A DNA stretch of 64,000 nt from Komarekiella atlantica HA4396-MV6 (lineage in GTDB: Bacteria; Cyanobacteriota; Cyanobacteriia; Cyanobacteriales; Nostocaceae). The notes under the pieces were generated by a model. It worked only from the letters and a program-made list of their open reading frames with translations, searched no databases and was not told where the DNA came from. The stretch spans positions 372,001 through 436,000 of the forward strand of contig JAHHHK010000001.1 of NCBI GenBank assembly GCA_019359395.1, in the 5' to 3' direction. Below, in pieces: positions 17,012 through 26,025 of this stretch (the stretch's first letter is position 1; each line of letters begins with the position of its first letter). The position numbers and the translations under genes are program-made.

Positions 17012-17308
17012 TCATCATAACTATTTTTCAAACTTAGTTTAAATCATGAATCTATCTATAGCAATTCTATATTGAAAACTTAAATTCCCAACTTCTCTAA
17101 GAAGTCAGTATTTTAGTTGCTCAATAGATACATCTATTCCTTTAGTTAGATGTGAACGCTGATTTAGCGTACTAGATTATATTGCGGAATACATGTAAAG
17201 CAACTTTTATAATTAGCATAAAAAATATATTTTGCTATGTATTGGCATTTAGAAAATATTGTAATTTTACCCAGTTTTTTCACATCAAAAAATTAAAGGA
17301 AAGATGTA

Positions 17309-18511
17309 GTGAAAGCAAAAAGTTTATTTATTGGTTGTGCTTTGTTAGTGAGTATGACCCTTCCTATTAGTGCCCAAAAACCACAACAACAAAGAATAGA
17401 ACGCGTTGAGGGCTATCTGGCAACACCTGAGCAATTGGAATTTAAAGAATCACTCTTGCAACAACTTAAGATGCCTGCGGGATTTCGCATTAGCGTGTTT
17501 GCTAAAGACTTAGGTAATCCTCGGAAGTTGGCAGTTGGTGGTGATGGTACTGTCTACGTTACTCGCCGCGAACAAGGTGATATATTGGCACTGCGCGATC
17601 GCAACAATGATGGACGTGTTGATAACATACAAACTGTTGCATCAGGTCATAAATATGTTAACGGCATTACAATTCGTCAAAATCGTCTTTACTTTGTCAC
17701 AGACAGACAACTATACGCCGCAGACATAGCAAAAGACGGGAATTTAGATAAACCACAGGTTTTGATTGATGACTTACCTGATGCGGGACAACATCCAAAT
17801 CGGACAATTAGCTTTGGCCCTGATGGAATGCTTTATATCAGCGTGGGCAGTACTTGCAATGCCTGTGACGAGACAAATGACGAAAGCGCCACCCTACTAC
17901 GGGCACAACCTGACGGTAGCAAGCGGACGATTTATGCTCAGGGTTTACGCAACACCATCGGTTTTGCTTGGCATCCCCAAACTAAAGAATTGTGGGGCTT
18001 AGATCATGGTTCAGACTGGCGCGGTAATGATCAACCACCAGAAGAATTAAATCGCATTGTGCAGGGTGCAGATTACGGCTGGCCTTTTTGTTGGGGCGAT
18101 CGCCGTCCAGATGTATATTTATCATCAGACCCACAAGGTAAAACTAAAGAAGAATACTGCGCTAAAACCCAACCACCAGCGCTAACTTATACAGCACACA
18201 GCGCGCCACTAGATTTTGTTTTTTATACTGCATCTCAGTTTCCTCAACAATACCGTAACGATGCCTTTGTAACTATGCGCGGCTCGTGGAATCGCAAACC
18301 TCCCGCAGGTTACAAAATAGTGCGAATACGTTATCAAAATGGCAAACCAACGGCATTTGAGGACTTCATCACAGGATTTTTGAACCCTCAAGCAACCGCA
18401 CAGTTTGGCCGGCCTGTGGGTCTTGCGGTTTTATCCAACGGTTCGCTATTGTTCACAGATGATACTAACGGTGTCATTTACAGAGTATCGTACGCTGCTC
18501 CTGGCAAGTAA
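17309..18511 (+). CDS. PQQ-dependent sugar dehydrogenase / sorbosone dehydrogenase family protein
   Basis: 400 residues. The GTG at 17309 is the likely start: AAAGGA lies 8 bp upstream and the product begins with a signal peptide (MKAKSLFIGCALLVSMTLP, cleavage after ISA). The six-bladed propeller pattern is visible as FAKDLGNPRKLAVGGDGTVY, NRTISFGPDGMLYISVGS, YAQGLRNTIGFAWHP, LWGLDHGSDWRGND, and the closing RPVGLAVLSNGSLLFTDD. The SCNACDE cysteine pair is family-typical. Periplasmic oxidation of a sugar or aldehyde with PQQ is inferred from the family; PQQ ligands cannot be verified by eye. Confidence 0.87.
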   Translation: MKAKSLFIGCALLVSMTLPISAQKPQQQRIERVEGYLATPEQLEFKESLLQQLKMPAGFRISVFAKDLGNPRKLAVGGDGTVYVTRREQGDILALRDRNNDGRVDNIQTVASGHKYVNGITIRQNRLYFVTDRQLYAADIAKDGNLDKPQVLIDDLPDAGQHPNRTISFGPDGMLYISVGSTCNACDETNDESATLLRAQPDGSKRTIYAQGLRNTIGFAWHPQTKELWGLDHGSDWRGNDQPPEELNRIVQGADYGWPFCWGDRRPDVYLSSDPQGKTKEEYCAKTQPPALTYTAHSAPLDFVFYTASQFPQQYRNDAFVTMRGSWNRKPPAGYKIVRIRYQNGKPTAFEDFITGFLNPQATAQFGRPVGLAVLSNGSLLFTDDTNGVIYRVSYAAPGK

Positions 18512-18552
18512 CAGTTACCCCAGAGGTAAATGTGGGTGTTGATCTCGATACT

Positions 18553-18662
18553 CCCCAGCTTCCAGGCTGGGAAACCATTTTCGGAGGCTCCGCCTCTTCT
18601 TTCTTGACCAGAGGCAGAGCCTCTCGGAATACATTCCTAGTCTGAAGACTGGGAACGAGACG
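18553..18662. repeat. Three-hairpin dispersed repeat
   Basis: Consecutive hairpins: CCAGC-TTCCA-GCTGG type at 18553-18571, GGAGGCTCCGCCTC pairing with GAGGCAGAGCCTCTC around a TTCTTTCTTGA centre, and AGTCTGAAGACTGGG. The composition (CCAGTCTGAAGACTGGGAAC) is typical of repeats scattered through Nostoc genomes. It sits just after the sorbosone-dehydrogenase stop codon. Confidence 0.6.
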
Positions 18663-18666
18663 ACAC

Positions 18667-18684
18667 AAGCCTTTAGGCTTTTCT
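18667..18684 (+). terminator. Possible rho-independent terminator
   Basis: AAGCCT-TT-AGGCTT followed by TTCTT makes a small stem with a short T-rich tail, about 155 bp after the sorbosone-dehydrogenase stop. Stem strength is modest. Confidence 0.35.
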
Positions 18685-18711
18685 TAGTGCCATTCCTCTA
18701 TAACCCTTTGT

Positions 18712-18899
18712 TTTAACCAACTTAAGACCGAGATTTTCTACCGCGACTCAGTAAACTAATGGCAGATAGCGACTCAGCACGGGATTATCTAATTTATGGT
18801 GTAGAAACCCTAGATATTTATTTCCAAGACCGAAATGATGTTTACGTATCAGGGAACATATTCATTTACTACAAAAAGGGTATCCCTAGTGCCGTAGTC
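18712..18899 (+). pseudogene. Uma2 gene remnant (5' third only)
   Basis: The DNA from TTAACCAACTTAAGACCGAG to CCTAGTGCCGTAGT aligns with the first ~190 bp of the Uma2 gene at 14447 with scattered substitutions. The GATTATCTAATTTATGGTGT and TACTACAAAAAGGG stretches are identical. There is an in-frame stop early on (CAGTAAACTAATGGC against the parent TCTGATGGTACACC), and similarity ends abruptly at about 18899, where unrelated AT-rich DNA begins. It is therefore a truncated duplicate of a neighbour 4 kb away. Confidence 0.85.
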
Positions 18900-19132
18900 A
18901 GGGCGATCGCATCATGTCAATAAGATTGTTTTATTATCAATAAACTCCAAAATCATCTCATTAATCTCTGCTTATTGACAAAGATTTTAGAGATCGCCTT
19001 GAGGCTTAGAAAATAAATCAAATAGTAAATACTGGTTTTTTCGTTGATTCTTAACCTTAGTTATGAGCAAATAATAATTTAGATGCGTTTGCCCTGGAGT
19101 CTGCCCTCCTTACAAAGCACAAGGAGAAACTA
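18900..19132. other. Intergenic region without a gene
   Basis: AT-rich spacer between the Uma2 remnant and the small membrane-protein gene. Apart from one HIP1 site and a good ribosome site (AAGGAGAAACTA) before the ATG at 19133 I see nothing in it. Confidence 0.5.
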
Positions 19133-19528
19133 ATGAGACACTTTACCCTGTTTACTTTTCTGTATCTAGCAGCGGGAGTTTGCCTAACGGCGATCGCACT
19201 TCAGCATCCTGACATCACTCCAAACCTTAAAACAACCCTGCTAGTTAATGCTGGACTGTTATACCTTGTCGCTGTCCTCAGTACCTTTCCATTTTGGCGT
19301 CAAAGCGTACCACAAAGCCAAGCAAGACTGCGCGATAAACCTGCTTGGCGACGGAATTTTGTCATGATCGCACCTTGGCTGATCATTGCATTGACGCTTG
19401 TTACAGCGATCCCCGACCTGGTGAATCACAACTGGGCGACAGAGGCGATCGCCAGAGCATCTGTAGGGCTACTGCTCATCCTGGTAAGTGCAGAACAACT
19501 CTTTATCAGAAGCCAAATTCGGCAATAA
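19133..19528 (+). CDS. Small integral membrane protein of unknown function
   Basis: 131 residues with four hydrophobic segments: LFTFLYLAAGVCLTAIAL, LLVNAGLLYLVAVLSTFPFW, FVMIAPWLIIALTLVTAIP and ASVGLLLILVSAEQLFI. It has no motif I recognise. AAGGAGAAACTA just before the ATG is a strong ribosome site, and HIP1-rich coding DNA supports a real gene. The MBL-fold gene follows 89 bp downstream. An overlapping frame extends back into this gene from the MBL gene but has no protein-like features in the overlap. Confidence 0.7.
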   Translation: MRHFTLFTFLYLAAGVCLTAIALQHPDITPNLKTTLLVNAGLLYLVAVLSTFPFWRQSVPQSQARLRDKPAWRRNFVMIAPWLIIALTLVTAIPDLVNHNWATEAIARASVGLLLILVSAEQLFIRSQIRQ

Positions 19529-19617
19529 TCCTGATTACTAGACAGGCAACACAGGGCTGCAACGCCAAAAAGCTGCCACGGTTGATAATGAAGGTAGGCG
19601 TTATCTTCACAGAAGTT

Positions 19618-20394
19618 ATGTACTTAACTTGGCTAGACAGCAACTCCTGGTTACTGGAAATCGGTAGGAAACGGATATTAATTGACCCTTGGCTGGTTGG
19701 TTCGTTAATTTTCAGCAATTTAGATTGGCTATTTAAAGGCTCTCGACCTCAAGAACGTCCAATACCGGAGAATATTGATCTGATTCTGCTATCTCAGGGT
19801 TTGGAAGACCATACTCACCCACCAACGCTCAAGCAGCTTGACCACACCATCAAGGTTGTAGCTTCTCCCAATGCTGCTAAGGTAGTCAAGCAATTAGGCT
19901 ATACCCAGGTAACGACTCTCGCTCATGGTGAAACTTTCACTTTAGATGAGCTTGAAATCAAGGCTACCCCTGGTTCTCCCATTGGCCCCACTTTAGTAGA
20001 AAATGGTTATCTGCTCAAAGAATTAGAGAGTGGTTTAACAGTTTATTACGAACCTCATGGGTATCATTCCCCGCAAGTTAAGCAAGCTGCACCAGTTGAT
20101 GTGGTGATTACACCGTTTGTTGATATGACGCTGCCTTTACTGGGGCCGATTATTCAAGGAAAGAATAGTATCTTAGAAGTAGCAAAATCATTACAACCTC
20201 AAGTAATCCTACCTACTGCGGCTGGTGGAGATGTAATTTTTGAGGGATTGCTCATGAAACTTGTTCAGACGAAGGGAAGTGCTGAGGAACTTCGTGTATT
20301 ACTAGAGAAAAATAATATTTCGACACGGGTGATGGAACCTACACCAGGCGATCGCATAGAGCTACCATTAGACAAGCGAGCATTGGCAACCTGA
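19618..20394 (+). CDS. MBL-fold (metallo-beta-lactamase-like) protein with degenerate metal motif
   Basis: 258 residues from the ATG at 19618 (MYLTWLDSNSWLLEIG), the form I recall for cyanobacterial homologues; an ATG at 19588 would add ten residues. The fold is recognisable from ILIDPWLVGSL, then IDLILLSQGLEDHTHPPTL, ATPGSPIGPTLVENGYLL and VVITPFVDMTLPLLGPII. Where active enzymes have HxHxDH this protein has Q-G-L-E-D-H: the first two histidines are replaced while D and H remain. It may therefore bind one metal or none. Enzymatic activity should not be assumed. The DNA between the stop of the membrane-protein gene and this start is non-coding. Confidence 0.8.
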   Translation: MYLTWLDSNSWLLEIGRKRILIDPWLVGSLIFSNLDWLFKGSRPQERPIPENIDLILLSQGLEDHTHPPTLKQLDHTIKVVASPNAAKVVKQLGYTQVTTLAHGETFTLDELEIKATPGSPIGPTLVENGYLLKELESGLTVYYEPHGYHSPQVKQAAPVDVVITPFVDMTLPLLGPIIQGKNSILEVAKSLQPQVILPTAAGGDVIFEGLLMKLVQTKGSAEELRVLLEKNNISTRVMEPTPGDRIELPLDKRALAT

Positions 20395-20535
20395 ATTTTA
20401 AAGTAGATTTTTTGAAATATTGTACTGAAACGCAGAGGTTCTTCCCAAAGAAATGGAGGCAGTTAATAACCGCCTCCTTATTAAATAAAGCTTGGATGGA
20501 ATGAAAAATGCTCAGGCAGTAGGCTAAAATCTCAG

Positions 20536-22530
20536 CTATCTACTGCTCAAAAACATAGTCAAGACCACTCCCAGGATAATCGATCCACCACCAAGGATGA
20601 ATGACCAGAAGCGATGGTAACTGTTAACAACGGTGCCATTTTCACTTTGAAGTTGGATGAGATCCATCCAAGGCGCAACACCTCGGCGGAACCAACCTAC
20701 AGCCCCAACCTGTTCACCAATCAGGCTTTGCACTCGTTTCATCCCAAACAGAAAATTGCCAATGGGGCCAAAGCGTGAGGCGTAATGTAGATAAAGCATC
20801 CCGCTACGGTCTTGGATTTTTAGGTCGGAACCAAATTTATAACCTGCGTCGCCACGACCAATTAGTTGACCTTCTAGTTTTGCGGGTTGTCCACGCAACG
20901 GACTTGCATAGGGGTCTGACATTAGGGTGAGAATGTCTGTTTCTGGTGCTTGCTTATAGTCGGGGAACATCACCAAGGCTTTAATTAGAATTCCTATCCC
21001 TAAACCGATGAATGGCGCACCCAGTACTAAACCTGAGTTGGGTGAACTTGACCACAGAATCACACCCATTACTAAGCCAAGGAAGAAGCCGATGGTTTCA
21101 GCACCATACAGTACAACATCTAAGAAGAAGTTACCGTAGAGTCTACTCTTACTCAGACTTTTGCCTTCGCCAATCACTCGCCCCATATCGAACTCAGTCG
21201 GTAAACCTAGCTGTTCGGCATAGGTGCTGAGGGCGCGGACTCGTTTTCCAGTTAAGGGGTGAGTGGAATTTAACTCCATCCACCAGCCCCACGGATTAAA
21301 CATATCCCACAAAAAAACGCGACCGATTTTTTGCGGGTCGGATGCAATGCGGTATGCGGTTCCTGTGGAAGCTGCGGCTTTATGGTCATAGATACCCAAG
21401 GCGCGAGTACCTTCAATCAAGCGGCTGGGTTCTTGTGCTCGCGAACCTTCTTCTAAAATTCCGTAAGCAATCTTCACCAAAGCGCGGGATAATCCATTAG
21501 GGTTCCCTGTACTTTCTGCTGCAAAGTGGTCAGCAAAGTACTCCCTAGTACGGGAGAGATATAACAACAAGTAAGTGCCGATGATATAAAATACGTAGGC
21601 AACTAAAGCCGCTGTTTGCATGGCATCTTTGATTTTGCTGTCGCCCCCACGTCCAAATCTTCTAGCTGTGCTGTAAACGAGGTAGCAGATTTGTACTAAG
21701 GTAGAAGCTACTGTCATGACTGCAAAGTCCCAGTGGACGACGTGCCCTAGTTCGTGGGCGTAGACTGTAGCAACTTCATCATCATCAAGGTAAGTGAAAA
21801 GTCCTTGACTGACTACTAGGCGGGCGCTATTAGGCAATGAGCCATAAGTAAAAGCCGTGGGGTTTTGGTCGTTAATAATTCCCAGACGAGGTGTTTTTAA
21901 ATTTTTTTGCTGACAGACTTGACGAATAACTCTAGCTGTTTCTGGACTGAGGCTTTCAACTTCTGCCAACTCTACCCAGCGAGTTTGGTACAGCCAGCGT
22001 TGAGTTAAGTCCATTAGGAAGGGAGACAGGAAAAAAGCGGCGATATTAAAAATTAGGGTAATACCAATTGCGATCGCTAGCCCTTGGAGTGGATCGTCAC
22101 TACCCAAAATCAATACTAAACTCAAACCTAAAACGAACACCATACCAAACAGCAAGGTCATGGTGACACCAGAAGCTAACACCAGACTCCCACCCACACC
22201 TCCCATTGCTAATTTCACACCAACAGTAGCAGCACGGCTGGCTTTTTGGATGGCGTTAGATTGGGTTGCTGGCGTTTGGGAGAAGGATTTACTGGCTTGT
22301 TCTGCCCAAGCGCGAACCTGTGGATTTTCGCTCACGATTAACTTTTGCCACAGGCTCGTAGCTTTTTCGATTTGGCCTGTGCCTTGATAGGCTTTCATCA
22401 GCCACATCTGTGCAGAAAGATAATCTGAGGAATTGTAATCAACAGCGTTACGGCAAAACTGTTCCAGTAATTGAACTGCTTCCTGATAACGTCCTTGTTG
22501 AAAGGCATCTAATCCAGATTGCAATGACAT
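20536..22530 (-). CDS. M48 family (HtpX-like) membrane metallopeptidase with N-terminal TPR-like region
   Basis: 664 residues. The first ~110 residues are TPR-like (LDAFQQGRYQEAVQLLEQFC, LMKAYQGTGQIEKATSLWQK). Two transmembrane segments follow (around LVLASGVTMTLLFGMVFVLG and LAIAIGITLIFNIAAFFLSP). The protease domain has the zinc motif VYAHELGHVVHWDF (HExxH) and the downstream zinc ligand in SRTREYFADHFAAE. The C-terminal ~200 residues contain further membrane segments and a domain with DPYASPLRGQPAKLEGQLIG. Such proteases perform membrane-protein quality control in other bacteria; the specific role here is not known. Single minus-strand gene. Confidence 0.92.
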   Translation of the reverse strand: MSLQSGLDAFQQGRYQEAVQLLEQFCRNAVDYNSSDYLSAQMWLMKAYQGTGQIEKATSLWQKLIVSENPQVRAWAEQASKSFSQTPATQSNAIQKASRAATVGVKLAMGGVGGSLVLASGVTMTLLFGMVFVLGLSLVLILGSDDPLQGLAIAIGITLIFNIAAFFLSPFLMDLTQRWLYQTRWVELAEVESLSPETARVIRQVCQQKNLKTPRLGIINDQNPTAFTYGSLPNSARLVVSQGLFTYLDDDEVATVYAHELGHVVHWDFAVMTVASTLVQICYLVYSTARRFGRGGDSKIKDAMQTAALVAYVFYIIGTYLLLYLSRTREYFADHFAAESTGNPNGLSRALVKIAYGILEEGSRAQEPSRLIEGTRALGIYDHKAAASTGTAYRIASDPQKIGRVFLWDMFNPWGWWMELNSTHPLTGKRVRALSTYAEQLGLPTEFDMGRVIGEGKSLSKSRLYGNFFLDVVLYGAETIGFFLGLVMGVILWSSSPNSGLVLGAPFIGLGIGILIKALVMFPDYKQAPETDILTLMSDPYASPLRGQPAKLEGQLIGRGDAGYKFGSDLKIQDRSGMLYLHYASRFGPIGNFLFGMKRVQSLIGEQVGAVGWFRRGVAPWMDLIQLQSENGTVVNSYHRFWSFILGGGSIILGVVLTMFLSSR

Positions 22531-23029
22531 AGGATCTCCCTAATAAAGGAGTGGTATTTGATCCATGAATACTCAATAGATCCAATATCCGTCATCGCAA
22601 TTTCGTAAAAGTTTAAATAATGACAGTATAAATTGTTTATTTTTAGTAAAAGACTAGAGAAAAAAGACTCACTGTGTCTCTTCTCTCTAGCCTAAGGGAC
22701 GCATAATTACATTTGTTTGATGACTGTATTAATACTTATGTTAATTTGTTTTACTGTTCAGTAATTACTCTTATTTTGTCCTACTCAATAATTGCAGAAT
22801 AAGTGATTTAAACCTATTCAGACCTCACCCAATCAGAGTAGTTTTTATCTACCCAGATGGTTCACCCAATTGGAGGAAGGCGGATGAAGAGTAAGGGGAG
22901 TGAAGTACAAGGAAAATAAATACTTCCTCTTGACCCTTGACAAATGACAAATGACAAATAACCAACCAACGTTGATAGGATGAGAAGAAGATAAAGATTT
23001 TTGCCATATTTTGAAAGTTATTTTGTGCT
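22531..23029. other. Intergenic region (about 500 bp) between divergent genes
   Basis: No credible ORF. AT-rich, with a heptad-type tandem repeat at about 22938-22963 (TTGACAAATGACAAATGACAAATAACC) shortly before proA. It should hold the divergent promoters of the M48 protease and proA, but I cannot define -10/-35 boxes with confidence. Confidence 0.5.
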
Positions 23030-24337
23030 ATGACTATTCTCGATATTGCTTCTCCCCTAATTACGATCGCCCAAAAAACTCGCCAAGCTGCAAGTAAGCT
23101 AGCACTTCTCTCGACTGAGGCGAAAAATCAAGCGATCGCTGCGATCGCCCAAGCTTTAGAATCAGCTAGAGATGAAATATGTCAAGCAAATATTGCTGAT
23201 TGTGAAGCCGCTGCTGCTGACGGAATTCCTAAACCACTTTACAAGCGCTTGCAGTTGGATGAACATAAATTAAGAGATGCGATCGCTGGGGTACGAGATG
23301 TCGGCAAGCTAGCTGATCCAGTTGGTCAAGTCCAAATTCACCGCGAACTCGATACTGGCTTAATTCTCAAGCGGATTACTTGTCCTTTGGGCGTTTTGGG
23401 GATTATTTTTGAAGCACGTCCAGAAGCAGCAATTCAAATTGTTTCTCTGGCTATTAAGTCGGGTAATGGTGTGATTCTTAAAGGTGGAAAGGAAGCTGTC
23501 CGTTCTTGTGAAGCAATAGTCAAAGCAATAAAGCAAGGCTTATCTCAAACTGCTGTTAACCCTGATGTGGTGCAGTTGTTGACAACTAGAGAGGAAACTC
23601 TAGAACTTTTGAATTTAGATAAGTACGTAGATTTAATTATTCCTAGAGGTTCTAACTCTTTTGTGCGATTTGTGCAAGAAAATACGCGCATTCCAGTATT
23701 AGGACATGCAGATGGAATTTGTCATCTTTATATCGACAAAGCCGCTGATATTAATAAAGCAGTTTCTATTACTGTTGATGCTAAAGCACAATATCCTGCT
23801 GTTTGTAACGCAATTGAAACTTTGCTAGTTCATCAGTCAATTGCCGCAAAATTTTTACCAAAAGCTGCTGAGGCTTTGGAAGAACGCCACGTAGAGTTAA
23901 GAGGGGATAAACGCACTTTGGCGATTTTACCTCAGATTAAAACTGCAACAGAAACAGACTGGGAGACAGAATACAGCGATTTTATTTTGTCGATTAAAAT
24001 AGTGGATTCTATAGAAGATGCGATCGCTCATATTAACGAATATGGTTCTCGTCATACGGATGCGATTATCACTGAAGATTTACCCACTGCTGAAACTTTT
24101 ATCGGATTGGTAAATTCAGCCAATGTATTTCACAACTGTTCTACCCGTTTTGCTGATGGTTTCCGCTACGGTTTTGGTGCAGAAGTGGGGATTAGTACTC
24201 AACAAATGCCACCCCGTGGCCCTGTTGGTTTAGAAGGATTGGTGACATACAAGTATCAAATGACTGGCGATGGTCATATTGTTGCTACTTACACCGGGGC
24301 AAATGCTAAGTCTTTTACTCATCAGGATCTAGTTTAA
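23030..24337 (+). CDS. proA: Gamma-glutamyl phosphate reductase
   Basis: Second step of proline synthesis: NADPH-dependent reduction of gamma-glutamyl phosphate to glutamate semialdehyde. 435 residues, family length. Recognisable blocks: [79 protein letters not shown], the catalytic cysteine in [13 protein letters not shown], and the closing [18 protein letters not shown] and [17 protein letters not shown]. Start [10 protein letters not shown]. proB is not in the window. Rich in HIP1 sites, so long resident. Confidence 0.97.
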   Translation: MTILDIASPLITIAQKTRQAASKLALLSTEAKNQAIAAIAQALESARDEICQANIADCEAAAADGIPKPLYKRLQLDEHKLRDAIAGVRDVGKLADPVGQVQIHRELDTGLILKRITCPLGVLGIIFEARPEAAIQIVSLAIKSGNGVILKGGKEAVRSCEAIVKAIKQGLSQTAVNPDVVQLLTTREETLELLNLDKYVDLIIPRGSNSFVRFVQENTRIPVLGHADGICHLYIDKAADINKAVSITVDAKAQYPAVCNAIETLLVHQSIAAKFLPKAAEALEERHVELRGDKRTLAILPQIKTATETDWETEYSDFILSIKIVDSIEDAIAHINEYGSRHTDAIITEDLPTAETFIGLVNSANVFHNCSTRFADGFRYGFGAEVGISTQQMPPRGPVGLEGLVTYKYQMTGDGHIVATYTGANAKSFTHQDLV

Positions 24338-24522
24338 GTGCGTAAATCTGCATTAAGTAGATTAGGTTAGGGATAAAGGTGTCTTTGTGCCACATATATC
24401 TGAAGCTTTGTCAAGGAAACTCTCTGAGGATTGATGTAAAATTGTATTACTTGATCTAAAAATGAATAATTAGGCGATATATAACTTTTTGTGAGGAAAA
24501 TTCCAGCAAAAGCCCCAAAATT

Positions 24523-25698
24523 ATGGTCAAAAAAGTAGTTATTATCGGTGCTGGACTTGGTGGTTTGGCAGTTGCGATCGCACTGCGAAAACAAGGTATT
24601 GATGCCCAAGTCTACGAGAAAGCATATTCCTTGCGACCAATCGGTGCTGGTCTAACCCTTTTTCCTAACGGCTTGAATAGTCTTGATGTGATCGCTCCTG
24701 GTATAGTTGAGTCTTTGGAAGGCGCGGGTAGTCAAACTCATACACTTAACTTGAGAAAAAGTACTGGCGAACTGATTGCCCAGAAATCAGTTACGTTCAT
24801 GGAGAAATATGGACGGCCGATGTTGCAGATCCGGTGGTCACGTCTGCAAGAGATCCTTGCATCTGCATTGCCAACTGACGCTATCCACCTCAATCATCGA
24901 TGCATTGGCTTTGAGCAAAATAACAGCGGTGTTCAAGTCTGCTTTGACCAAGGAAAGACAGTGCAAGCTGATTTGTTAATTGGGGCTGATGGGTTAAACT
25001 CCGCAGTTAGACAGACGTTGATTGGTGACGGCTCTCCTCGCTATGCTGGTCGCATGTCTTGGCGTGCCGTTCTCAAATACAGCCATGAACTACTACCTGC
25101 TAACGAAGTCATGTCAATGACAGCACCCGATGGCAAAATTTTCGGTTTCTTTGACTTGGGTAGCGGATATTTATTTTGGAGTGCTGCTACACTAGCGCCG
25201 GATGAATTTGTCGCCCAGAGTGCCATTGATGTTAAGTCTCGCGTCCAAGAAAAGTTTTTTGATTGGGCAGAACCAGTGCAGGCGATCGTTAAAGCAACCG
25301 TCGCTGAAGATATTATAGAACGACCTATATCTGACAGACTACCGTTACAAAACTGGAGCCAAGGCAGAGTCACTCTCTTAGGTGATGCAGCCCATCCGAT
25401 GGTTCCATTACTAGGACAGGGAGCGAATACAGCGTTTGAAGATGCCTGGGAACTTTCACAGTGCTTATCCTCTGCCTCCACTATAGAAACAGCCCTTGCT
25501 AGCTACGAAAACAGTCGCAAACCGCGCACACAAGTGATCCAACTCCGCAACGCAGTTCAGGCAAACCGCGCCTATAAGGCTGACAGCGAGACATATCTTC
25601 GGGAAATGATGGAGAAAGCACAAGTGAGTGATGCTGAGTTTGAGAAGTGGCTGTATAACTACAAGCCATCAGTAGCAACTGATTTGAAAAAGTCCTGA
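24523..25698 (+). CDS. FAD-dependent monooxygenase (PHBH/zeaxanthin-epoxidase-like)
   Basis: 391 residues. The dinucleotide-binding motif VVIIGAGLGGLAVAIALRKQ is at the N-terminus, the DG motif is LLIGADGLNSAVRQTL, and the FAD-ribityl motif is RVTLLGDAAHPMVPLLGQGA, all typical of class A flavoprotein hydroxylases. The family includes salicylate and 3-hydroxybenzoate hydroxylases and zeaxanthin epoxidase; the substrate cannot be deduced. The C-terminal SRKPRTQVIQLRNAVQANRA helix is usual. A family-2 MITE-like element begins about 30 bp after the stop. Confidence 0.9.
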   Translation: MVKKVVIIGAGLGGLAVAIALRKQGIDAQVYEKAYSLRPIGAGLTLFPNGLNSLDVIAPGIVESLEGAGSQTHTLNLRKSTGELIAQKSVTFMEKYGRPMLQIRWSRLQEILASALPTDAIHLNHRCIGFEQNNSGVQVCFDQGKTVQADLLIGADGLNSAVRQTLIGDGSPRYAGRMSWRAVLKYSHELLPANEVMSMTAPDGKIFGFFDLGSGYLFWSAATLAPDEFVAQSAIDVKSRVQEKFFDWAEPVQAIVKATVAEDIIERPISDRLPLQNWSQGRVTLLGDAAHPMVPLLGQGANTAFEDAWELSQCLSSASTIETALASYENSRKPRTQVIQLRNAVQANRAYKADSETYLREMMEKAQVSDAEFEKWLYNYKPSVATDLKKS

Positions 25699-25729
25699 GT
25701 GCTGTTAATACTTCCTTTCCCAATTTAGC

Positions 25730-25979
25730 AAGTAGGTAGGTATCATTAAATACAAAATGAAATTTTAGTTCGTAAGTGAGATTCATCGCTCAAAACAAGG
25801 ATTATCAGGACTAAAGTCCTTACCCTTCTCCTAAGGTCGCCGCTGCGCGTAGCTTGCTTCCCCGTAGGGGTACGGATTCGTTAGTCGCTCATGGGGGAAA
25901 CCCCCATCGCGTAGCGTCTCGTAGAGAAGACCGCGCTAACTCACTACAAACTTTAATTTATTTACGCCTCGCTACTTAT
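25730..25979. mobile_element. MITE-like element, family 2, copy A (with nested repeats)
   Basis: About 250 bp beginning AAGTAGGTAGGTATCATTAAA and ending TTTAATTTATTTACG...GCTACTTA, imperfect inverted termini shared with 32726-32909 and 35531-35660. Compared with copy B it carries two additional modules: one at 25841-25873 including GCGTAGCTTGCTTCCCCGTA, and a ~22-bp module TCGCGTAGCGTCTCGTAGAG between CCCCCA and AGACCGCG. No ORF. Confidence 0.65.
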
Positions 25980-26025
25980 CGCTACTTCGGTAATTGCTGA
26001 CATCTTATAATTTGGATTTTAGATT

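Noticed and set aside
17012-17308. Fur-type operator between the iron-uptake porin and sorbosone-dehydrogenase genes
   Set aside because: AT-rich stretches are present but no convincing 19-bp Fur palindrome could be identified by eye.
19345-19617. Extension of the MBL gene back to 19345
   Set aside because: The extra N-terminal ~90 residues lie in another frame of the membrane-protein gene and look random; the family starts at MYLTWLDSNSW.
25835-25930. Repeats near 25850 considered as a CRISPR array
   Set aside because: No regular repeat-spacer spacing; the pieces are palindromic modules nested in a MITE, and no cas genes are near.
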